From a virus, in IMG/VR virus record IMGVR_UViG_3300025828_000003, positions 1-37,662 of that record: a stretch of 37,662 nucleotides of DNA. The stretch is one strand, 5' to 3'. Shown piece after piece: positions 32,038 to 37,662 of the stretch (the stretch's first letter is position 1; each line of letters opens with the position of its first letter). A model generated the notes under the pieces. The model made no database searches. It was not told the DNA's origin and saw only the letters and a program-made list of their open reading frames with translations. Made by a program: the position numbers and the translations under genes.

Positions 32038-32330
32038 GCATTTCTTGTATTTTTTCTTCTACGTCCTGATGCTGTGACTGCATGTTTAATTGCTTTAGGT
32101 CCAGTCTTACGTCTAGCAGAAGAAGCTTTTTCAGCTTTGGTCATCTTAGCGGCAACAGCTTTAGGACGACAAGAAGGGTACGGACGTGTGGTTTTTTTAG
32201 GACCAGTCTTTTTTGTAGACTTTCGACCACAAGGTTTACCCGTTTTAACGTCCACCCACTCTTCGGCAAACCATTTGGTTAAGCCTTTTTTAGGACGACT
32301 AGCCCCTCCTGTTTGGCGCTTTCTAGACAT
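32034..32330 (-). CDS. Basic Cys-containing late protein, 98 aa
   Basis: ATG at 32330 with GGTGG just upstream is preferred to a GTG at 32357. The product is very basic (many Lys/Arg). It has the motif KKGLTKWFAEEWVDVKTGKPCGRK and then RPYPSCRPKAVAAK, a pattern I have seen in conserved phage proteins without a known function. Its first 13 residues, MSRKRQTGGASRP, nearly match those of the neighbouring gene at 32323-32511. A nucleic-acid-binding head or packaging role is possible. Its 3' end carries promoter P2. Confidence 0.8.
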   Translation of the reverse strand: MSRKRQTGGASRPKKGLTKWFAEEWVDVKTGKPCGRKSTKKTGPKKTTRPYPSCRPKAVAAKMTKAEKASSARRKTGPKAIKHAVTASGRRRKNTRNA

Positions 32331-32511
32331 AAGTACCACCACGTTTTTTGTACTCACGAGTCAACCACGCTGAACCATACGCAGAAGGCCATACGTCAAA
32401 CTTACGTTTAGCCTCTGCTTTAACTTTAGCGTACAATGCTTTGTTTTTAGGTGTAGGCCCTGACTTTTTCTTAGGGCGACTTGCACCGCCCGTTCGAGTT
32501 TTGCGTGGCAT
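32323..32511 (-). CDS. Small basic late protein, 62 aa
   Basis: Starts in a TAATG overlap with the 37-residue gene. N-terminus MPRKTRTGGASRPKKK is paralogous to the next gene's start. The C-terminal half (YAKVKAEAKRKFDVWPSAYGSAW and LTREYKKRGG) carries the PSAY...LxxEYKKRGG signature of a widespread small phage protein family with no assigned role. Strong positive charge suggests it binds DNA or the capsid interior. Confidence 0.8.
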   Translation of the reverse strand: MPRKTRTGGASRPKKKSGPTPKNKALYAKVKAEAKRKFDVWPSAYGSAWLTREYKKRGGTYV

Positions 32512-32624
32512 TATTTACCCCTTCGGCTTCCTGTACCTCTACTTCTTTTTACAGGCATAACTTTCTTTTTCTTTTTAGGTGGTCGTCCTACTTTACTTCC
32601 GTATGTTCCGGGTCCCATTGGCAT
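32511..32624 (-). CDS. Very small basic late protein, 37 aa
   Basis: AAGGAG lies eight bases before the ATG, and the TAA overlaps the next start codon by one base. The product begins MPMGPGTYGSKVGRPPKKKKK and ends KRSRGTGSRRGK; more than a third of its residues are Lys or Arg, and GRPPK resembles an AT-hook core. Tiny proteins with the opening MPMG-x-GTYGS occur in marine phages. It is easily missed by gene finders because of its length. A DNA-binding or virion-internal role is a guess. Confidence 0.75.
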   Translation of the reverse strand: MPMGPGTYGSKVGRPPKKKKKVMPVKRSRGTGSRRGK

Positions 32625-32628
32625 AGTC

Positions 32629-32862
32629 TTAGCTCCTTAGTTTGTAAAAGTCTTCTATCGTACACCGGACTTGTCGTCCTTTGTGTCTTATGTATACTGG
32701 CGCGCCTACTCGAAGTCGTTGTACTGCTACTTGAGTTACGTCTTCAGATACGTTGCAGCTTGGTATAACTACGTACTGCTGATCTGCTTTTTTTATGAGA
32801 ATCTTAGTGTCTGCTGATGCCTGTAACGACAGCAGCATTACTGCTACTAATAGTGTTCGCAT
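32629..32862 (-). CDS. Putative exported small protein, 77 aa
   Basis: A hydrophobic N-terminus (MRTLLVAVMLLSLQASADT) looks like a cleavable signal peptide with an ASA-D cleavage site near residue 17. The mature part has two Cys (PSCNVSEDV and RQVRCTIEDF) that could form a disulphide in the periplasm, and a beta-rich pattern like a small SH3-type fold (VGAPVYIRHKGRQVRC). AGGAG precedes the ATG. A role in lysis, superinfection exclusion or envelope modification is possible; no family is recognised. It is an unusual member in a run of virion genes. Confidence 0.7.
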   Translation of the reverse strand: MRTLLVAVMLLSLQASADTKILIKKADQQYVVIPSCNVSEDVTQVAVQRLRVGAPVYIRHKGRQVRCTIEDFYKLRS

Positions 32863-32910
32863 TGTGTTCTCCTAACGTCATCACGACGTGCTTTAGCCTC
32901 ACGGCTTTTA

Positions 32911-33180
32911 TTACCAGTTTTTACAAGACCAGTACCTTGCCGTAAGTTTGCTGGGTGGATTTGTGTCACACTTGTGACGCGCTCTAAACGACTTTCGTCG
33001 TGCAGGCTGGTCTTTTTTAATACTCATATTTTTGTCGCCAAAACGAATGGTTTTAATTTTATCGCCTTCTTTAGCTACAACAACAAATTTTTTAGTAGGG
33101 TGCTTAGGCGTCCGCTTTGGTTTGTTGTACCCGCTTACTCCCGCTCTCTCTAGTCTTGGGTCTGCTCTTCTGTTGGACAT
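32911..33180 (-). CDS. Basic conserved late protein, 89 aa
   Basis: Starts in a TAATG overlap with the portal stop. The N-terminus is basic and disordered (MSNRRADPRLERAGVSGYNKPKRTPKHP), then a beta-like segment (KFVVVAKEGDKIKTIRFGDKNMSI) and a conserved C-terminal block RKSFRARHKCDTNPPSKLTARYWSCKNW with two Cys. I know this block from small proteins near portal genes in many marine phages; function not known. Position suggests a head or packaging protein. Confidence 0.8.
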   Translation of the reverse strand: MSNRRADPRLERAGVSGYNKPKRTPKHPTKKFVVVAKEGDKIKTIRFGDKNMSIKKDQPARRKSFRARHKCDTNPPSKLTARYWSCKNW

Positions 33181-33292
33181 TAGATAGTTCCTCCACCTTG
33201 CGTTCCAACTGGTCCAGTCGGGCGAACTGGTCGCTGAACTTGTTGTTGATCTGGTCTAGCAGGAGCTGCATTTCCTTTTGCGTTATTAACAT
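33104..33292 (-). CDS. Candidate overlapping gene, coiled-coil protein, 62 aa
   Basis: In a different frame, this overlaps the last 113 bases of the portal gene and the first 77 bases of the 89-residue gene. An AAGG-type site lies near its ATG. The product (MLITQKEMQLLLDQINNKFSDQ, then FARLDQLERKVEELSN) shows clean heptad spacing for a coiled coil, then a basic tail. The portal C-terminus over the same DNA is low-complexity (ARPDQQQVQRPVRP), so it could tolerate dual coding. Real expression is unproven. Confidence 0.4.
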   Translation of the reverse strand: MLITQKEMQLLLDQINNKFSDQFARLDQLERKVEELSNVQQKSRPKTRESGSKRVQQTKADA

Positions 33293-35213
33293 TAGTCTTA
33301 CCTTGTATTTGCTTTTCTTTGAGAAGAGTATCAGCCACTTTCATGCGGCGTTCAAACTCTTTATCTTCTTGGTCACCTTCACGAAGGTTTCGGGTGACAG
33401 CATTGATCTTGTCAATTTCTAGTTCTTGCGGTACTGCTTGAGCCTCCGCAGCTAACTTAGCAGCACGTGCTTGTGACTCTTGAGCCTGAGCAGACAACGC
33501 CGCAGTTTGTGATTGCTGGAACTGCATCTGCAATTGTTGGATCTGTTGTTGCATCTGTTGTGCTTGAGGGTTAGGCTGCGAAGCTTGGGCTAGTGCTGCA
33601 ACAAGTTCTTCACGATTAGATAAGTTCATGTTATCTACAACAGACTGGATAAGTGTGTTATACAACGGTGAATCTTTACCCATAGTCTGTAGCAACTGAA
33701 CTAACTGAGTAACTTCGTATTCACGAGCAATAATACCTAAAGTGCTGCTTGCGTTGAACTTGTAGTCAGCAACAGGGTAGTTTTCAGGGTCAAACTGCAT
33801 GTACCGATAGGCTGCTTTCTTAACAAACGGAATTAGGAACGATTGCTGGAAGTTAATTAGTGTACGTTTATGGCGTTTAATAATAGCGCCAAGAGACATA
33901 CTAATACCAGCGGCAGTACTTTCGCCATTAACTTGACCTGCAATTCCTGCTGAGTCAACGGCTCCTGTTGCTTGCTGTACCATTTGCTGCAATGCTCCGG
34001 CTTGGGCAAAAGTAATTTGATTAACTTGACCAAAGTTGAACGGTTGAAGTACTTCACGTGGGTCTCCGTTAGTTAAGATCATCTTACCGGGACGTACTTC
34101 TGGTTTTGCCCCGCGTGGTAGACGAGTAGCGTCAATAGCCATCATAGGATGAATAGTGAGGCTCAAAGCGTCAATACGTGCGCGTAGTTCTGTGTCAAGT
34201 GCTTTCTGACTGTTGTAGCCTTTTTCGCAGACTCCACGACCCCAGAATCTTCCGGGTACTACGTCCCAAGGAAACGCAACAACAGGACGATCTATCATCA
34301 TATAAGGATTGGCTTCAGCCTTAAGAAGAATACCCCCGTTAGCGATCACTACAACGGCTTCTACGTACTTTGATTCAGACCCTTCCTCACCTACTACTTC
34401 TTCATCATCGTCGCTTGTAGCGGCATCTAGAAGCTCTCGTGGCACTAAACCGTAGTACTTAGTGAGTCGAACCTTGTCGTCGTTGTAAATAGTAATGTCT
34501 TGGTCAGGCTCTAGATCCGTGTCAGGAGCAGCAGGACCAACATAAACATCACGGTACACACCTTGTTCTTGCAGTAATTCTACTTGGTGCATACTGACAA
34601 ACTCATCAATAGCTACACCCAAAGCATCTTCTACAGACGTAGCTACAGGATCAATTAAGAAGTTCTGAGGCAGTACAGGTTTAAGTTTTACCTTGACACG
34701 TTCTGTGATGTTAACACCAACAGCTTGAAGATCACCTCCCATAATTGGTTGAGTAGCCGGAGCCATTTCTTTTATTTCTTCAATAACAATTTCGCCAACG
34801 CCTGTACCAAATACTGCAGCATTAATAAGGCATTCAGCTACAGCCTTTCGTACCATACAGTCTTCAAAGTCTTCCGTAAGCTTGTTACGCAGAAACTGTA
34901 CGTCTTGCTTGTCAGTGTCACCAAAGTTATCACTAACATCAAACCATTTACCACGTCCAAACGTAGCTTCTTCTAGTTCCGCTACATTAGACTCAACTGC
35001 CTGTTGTAGTGCAGGAGAAATAATACGGGAACGCTCAGACCCACGCTGGCTGTCAGCAGGGTCCCATATACCACGCCATAGTCTATAATACTCTTCAAAT
35101 CTATTTTCATAATTGCTTTCGTAGTAATCCCTCCAATCTTCACATTTAGTTATAACCCAGTCTTCTAGGGCTTCTTGGATCATCAGAGGATCGTTATCGT
35201 ATAGTTCACTCAT
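33180..35213 (-). CDS. Portal protein, 677 aa
   Basis: Forms the dodecameric DNA entry ring at the head vertex and anchors terminase and tail. Its place right after terL, its length and its N-terminal region (ESNYENRFEEYYRLWRGIWDPADSQRGSERSRIISPALQQAVESNVAELEEATFGRGKWF) identify it as a podovirus portal of the P22-like large class. The central part contains WDVVPGRFWGRGVCEKGYNSQKALDTELRARID, typical of portal wing/stem. The C-terminal 150 residues are a Gln/Ala-rich coiled coil (QQMQQQIQQLQMQFQQ), possibly a barrel extending into the head, with a low-complexity end. Confidence 0.9.
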   Translation of the reverse strand: MSELYDNDPLMIQEALEDWVITKCEDWRDYYESNYENRFEEYYRLWRGIWDPADSQRGSERSRIISPALQQAVESNVAELEEATFGRGKWFDVSDNFGDTDKQDVQFLRNKLTEDFEDCMVRKAVAECLINAAVFGTGVGEIVIEEIKEMAPATQPIMGGDLQAVGVNITERVKVKLKPVLPQNFLIDPVATSVEDALGVAIDEFVSMHQVELLQEQGVYRDVYVGPAAPDTDLEPDQDITIYNDDKVRLTKYYGLVPRELLDAATSDDDEEVVGEEGSESKYVEAVVVIANGGILLKAEANPYMMIDRPVVAFPWDVVPGRFWGRGVCEKGYNSQKALDTELRARIDALSLTIHPMMAIDATRLPRGAKPEVRPGKMILTNGDPREVLQPFNFGQVNQITFAQAGALQQMVQQATGAVDSAGIAGQVNGESTAAGISMSLGAIIKRHKRTLINFQQSFLIPFVKKAAYRYMQFDPENYPVADYKFNASSTLGIIAREYEVTQLVQLLQTMGKDSPLYNTLIQSVVDNMNLSNREELVAALAQASQPNPQAQQMQQQIQQLQMQFQQSQTAALSAQAQESQARAAKLAAEAQAVPQELEIDKINAVTRNLREGDQEDKEFERRMKVADTLLKEKQIQGKTNVNNAKGNAAPARPDQQQVQRPVRPTGPVGTQGGGTI

Positions 35214-35235
35214 AGTTCTGCATCTCCTGCGGAGC

Positions 35236-36498
35236 CTAGTATCCTGCTACTACGTCTAAAATTTCGTGGTCTTCAATTTCGTAATCGTAGTCGTAAGCCA
35301 CATTTGCTACCTGATCAATGTACGCTAAAGCATCAATTAAGTCATCGTGGGTTAATGGGTCTGGAAACTGAAACAACTGGTCAAGAAACCTACTGTTCCA
35401 TTCTCCCTTGTTTAGCGTTATGTATCCGTTTTCAAATCGTCCTTGTAACGCCCACATAACACGATCTGTTTTCTTTTTGTTGCCGTGAGTAAGTTCTTCT
35501 ACTCTAAAGAACATGCCATAGCGTTTCTGCATGTCCATCAAAGGAGACATTACTGCTTGTTTAGCAATACCTCTTTCGATTCCAACCGATACGGGACGGT
35601 AATCTCTAACGGCCTGAAATATTTTAAGTGCTGTCTCGTCAAGTGACCATCGACCGTATATAATATTGTCAACATACCAACCATGCTCATTGACCTTAAC
35701 CACGGCGATCGCTGTGTCGTCAAGCTTGGAATTTTTAGTCTTCTTCTTGTTGACTTCTTCAAAGCCTGCCAAGTCAACAGCAATGTAGTAATCTCCTATT
35801 TCCGGCTTATCCTCACTAAACTGTACCCAGTCTTCCTTAAACATCTCTGACCCACGCGCTTCAAACGACGCCATAAACTCTTGGCGAAACGCATAAGAAG
35901 ACATAGACCTTTTAGCAATATCAATTTCGTCCGGGTCCAATAATGGATTGTCATAAGAAGTAAAGTGCCAAGCTTTGTACGTCGGATCATCGTCTAACTC
36001 CGCATATTTGTACAACTCATAAAAATGGTTGCGACCCATAGGTGTTCCTATGAACATCGCAGAACCCTTCTGATCCGCAAGTGCAGGTCTCAGGATTTGT
36101 TCAAATACGTCAGGTTTCATGTCTGCGTATTCGTCTAGCACTAAAAACTTAAGGCTAACACCACGCATTGTTTCTGGTCTGTCAGCACCTTTTAGGCTAA
36201 TGGTAGCACCGTTGACAAGCTTAATTTGCAAATTATTAATGTGACTACCGCTAATAACAGGATTCCCCAGTTCCAACAGGGTGGACCACATAATGTCTCT
36301 GGCTTGTCCCTGAGTAGGTGCGACGTAAAATACATGACCTTTATCCGCCTGTAGTGCGTTAACAATTAACATCCACGCAGCTAATCTGGACTTACCAGTA
36401 CGTCGTCCCGCTGCAACTATTTTAAATCTAGTACTGTCTGCCCAAACATCTTGTTGCCAAGGCAGTAGTTCTATATTAAGATCCACTAATACGTCCAC
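35236..36498 (-). CDS. terL: Terminase large subunit, 420 aa
   Basis: Motor that cuts concatemers and pumps DNA into the head. The N-terminal ATPase has Walker A GRRTGKS (31-37), Walker B VLDEYAD near residue 120 and coupling-motif region FIGTPMG. The C-terminal RNase H-like nuclease has AVDLAG near 243, DDTAIAVV, SVGIERG and DDLIDALAY near 390, giving the acidic metal ligands. At 420 residues it is at the short end for the family. It overlaps the endolysin gene by 13 bases and ends about 20 bases before the portal gene. The window's other copy (1-977) is truncated. Confidence 0.95.
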   Translation of the reverse strand: MDVLVDLNIELLPWQQDVWADSTRFKIVAAGRRTGKSRLAAWMLIVNALQADKGHVFYVAPTQGQARDIMWSTLLELGNPVISGSHINNLQIKLVNGATISLKGADRPETMRGVSLKFLVLDEYADMKPDVFEQILRPALADQKGSAMFIGTPMGRNHFYELYKYAELDDDPTYKAWHFTSYDNPLLDPDEIDIAKRSMSSYAFRQEFMASFEARGSEMFKEDWVQFSEDKPEIGDYYIAVDLAGFEEVNKKKTKNSKLDDTAIAVVKVNEHGWYVDNIIYGRWSLDETALKIFQAVRDYRPVSVGIERGIAKQAVMSPLMDMQKRYGMFFRVEELTHGNKKKTDRVMWALQGRFENGYITLNKGEWNSRFLDQLFQFPDPLTHDDLIDALAYIDQVANVAYDYDYEIEDHEILDVVAGY

Positions 36499-36836
36499 AT
36501 AACAGGCGTTGTCCCGCGTGTATCTACATGTACAAAATCAGCAGCAATACCAATGCCTGTAAAGCCTAGACGAAGAGCCTCCTCTACAATCTTAAGGCGA
36601 AACACGGCGTTTGTTATTTTTATATCCGCCGCGATGCCCTGAGCGTGGGTGCCGGGTACGTCTTTCTTAGCCTCTATTGGATGCTCAGTCGGGTGTCGAT
36701 ACCCGCTGGTGATCGTGAAAGGAAACCCGCACGCCTCTCTCAACTCGTCTAACTTCTCTAAGAAGTCTTTTTCCATGTTATTGGTGCCAGTTACTTGACA
36801 GTTAAACTCTGAAGGATCAAAATGTTTAAGATTCAT
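36486..36836 (-). CDS. Endolysin, M15-family zinc peptidase
   Basis: Complete 116-residue peptidase that should cut peptide cross-links in peptidoglycan. SGYR at 44-47, zinc ligands H64 and D71 in GTHAQGIAAD, a Gly-rich turn (TGIGIAADF) and H103-V-D105 make the M15 site complete. No cell-wall-binding domain, signal or membrane anchor is present. The gene is squeezed between terS and terL with overlaps of 11 and 13 bases, so lysis enzyme and packaging proteins share one mRNA. Its holin is about 11 kb downstream. Confidence 0.92.
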   Translation of the reverse strand: MNLKHFDPSEFNCQVTGTNNMEKDFLEKLDELREACGFPFTITSGYRHPTEHPIEAKKDVPGTHAQGIAADIKITNAVFRLKIVEEALRLGFTGIGIAADFVHVDTRGTTPVMWTY

Positions 36837-37215
36837 CTACTACTTCACCTTCTATAATTTTAGGTTCACCAACATCTACCGCACCAACACCGCTAATGTT
36901 AATCTGAATGGCATTTCTGCCACCATCCTTAACAATATCTTTTTCAAACGCTGCAACGGGCAGTATTCTGTCCATAACAAGCTTCCACGCCGCTGCTTGA
37001 TTCTTATGATCGTGGTCAAGAGCTGCTTCAAAGATAGTGTCTAGCACTTTTCTTGACTTTGGAGACGCCAACATCCGTGCTTTGTATTCATTAATGACCG
37101 CAGCGTCACCCTTCGGGCGACCAACAGCGTTGCGATTACCTTTTTTTACTGTTGTAACGTCACTTTTACGCGGTCTTCCACGCTTTCGGCGAGGAGGATT
37201 ATCAACATCTGACAT
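36826..37215 (-). CDS. terS: Putative terminase small subunit with AT-hooks
   Basis: First gene of the late transcript from promoter P1. The 129-residue protein should recognise phage DNA for packaging: two GRP-type AT-hook cores at residues 9-17 and 32-37, a helical middle (INEYKARMLASPKSRKVLDTIFEAALDHDHKNQAAAWKL in part) likely for oligomerisation, and a C-terminal strand-rich tail (IQINISGVGAVDVGEPKIIEGEVVDE) that could contact TerL. The assignment comes from position and this layout; small terminases share little sequence across phages. The ribosome site AAGAGG is present. Confidence 0.72.
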   Translation of the reverse strand: MSDVDNPPRRKRGRPRKSDVTTVKKGNRNAVGRPKGDAAVINEYKARMLASPKSRKVLDTIFEAALDHDHKNQAAAWKLVMDRILPVAAFEKDIVKDGGRNAIQINISGVGAVDVGEPKIIEGEVVDES

Positions 37216-37342
37216 ACATACCTCTTATAAGACTCTTTAAAGTCTCGTTACCGTGCTTATATGACATACATTTAATAATTATCATATAAAATTTATCCTA
37301 TACGGCGCGGTAAAGAATCTTTAAAGACATAATATACTATTT

Positions 37343-37371
37343 ATTGTACCATACTTTTGATGATTTGTCAA
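37343..37371 (-). promoter_or_regulatory. Promoter P1, right repeat copy
   Basis: Same sequence as 1822-1850: TTGACA, 17 bases, TACAAT with TG-extended -10 on the minus strand. In this copy it reads into the complete terS-endolysin-terL-portal operon. Confidence 0.8.
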
Positions 37372-37568
37372 GCATTATTTTTAATAAGACTCTATTGTCC
37401 TTTAAACTGTACCAGCACGGTCCAGATTCTGCACCGCTTAGACCCTTTTGTTATATAGGTTTCTTGTTAGATAACTAGGGGTTATTTTAAGGTTCAATTT
37501 TGATCTTTTTTGTGTCTAGGTAGGACATGCCGTAGTCGCCGCAGTCACAGCCCCTCCCCCGGCCCAAG

Positions 37569-37611
37569 TTATCCACAGCTTTTCCACAGGTTATCAACAG
37601 AGTTATCCACA
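37569..37611 (+). other. DnaA-box array, right repeat copy
   Basis: Copy of the four boxes at 2048-2090, at 37569, 37580, 37591 and 37603 (first bases), spacing 11, 11 and 12. On the circular genome there is only one such array. Confidence 0.7.
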
Positions 37612-37662
37612 GGTCAGTGTCAAAATAGAACTGACAAGGGTAGGTGTGAGAGTCTGGGTTGG

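Larger units (their letters stand above)
35522..37662. repeat. Direct repeat, right copy (identical to 1-2141)
   Basis: Second copy of the redundant segment. It contains the 5' part of terL, the endolysin and small terminase genes, promoter P1 and most of the control region with the DnaA boxes. Here the genes are continuous with the rest of terL, so this copy gives the true gene order. The window ends inside the control region, about 150 bases short of the first early gene. Confidence 0.97.

Overview
The window is an essentially complete genome of a short-tailed (podovirus-like), apparently lytic, double-stranded DNA phage. Bases 1-2141 recur at 35522-37662, so the unique genome is about 35,521 bp with a circular map. 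The repeat starts and ends inside genes and cuts the large terminase gene, so it is better read as circular permutation or assembly overlap than as a physical T7-type terminal repeat. I found no integrase, repressor, partition genes, tRNA or CRISPR. The replication genes are T7-like, but there is no single-subunit RNA polymerase. This combination with a B12-dependent ribonucleotide reductase resembles marine podoviruses such as the cobavirus group that infects Rhodobacteraceae; that placement and host are inference.

Layout. A control region of about 600 bp (1695-2291, repeated at 37216-37662) separates two divergent arms. It holds a strong sigma70-type leftward promoter and four DnaA-box-like nonamers spaced one helical turn apart. 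The rightward early arm (2292-13026) begins with eleven small, mostly translationally coupled genes of unknown function. Next come a primase-helicase, a PD-(D/E)XK-like protein, a zinc-ribbon protein, a family A DNA polymerase, a candidate ssDNA-binding protein, a 5'-3' exonuclease, endonuclease I, a metallophosphoesterase, a DUF3310 protein and a class II ribonucleotide reductase. Its last stop codon overlaps the stop codon of the opposite arm.

The leftward late arm, read from the control region across the circular junction, is: AT-hook small terminase, M15 peptidase endolysin, large terminase, portal, a run of small basic proteins, a zinc-ribbon protein, scaffold, major capsid protein, a terminator, an S74-type tail fibre, a membrane/lysis cluster including a 3-TM holin, a giant repeat-rich coiled-coil protein, two tail or connector proteins and three large putative internal virion (ejection) proteins. 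A second promoter, nearly identical to the one in the control region, lies just before the scaffold-capsid section and probably boosts it.

How it works together (inference): host RNA polymerase reads the early arm. The T7-like replisome copies DNA from a start that may recruit host DnaA. The nucleases and the reductase supply nucleotides and resolve intermediates. Strong host-type promoters then drive packaging, head, tail and lysis genes.
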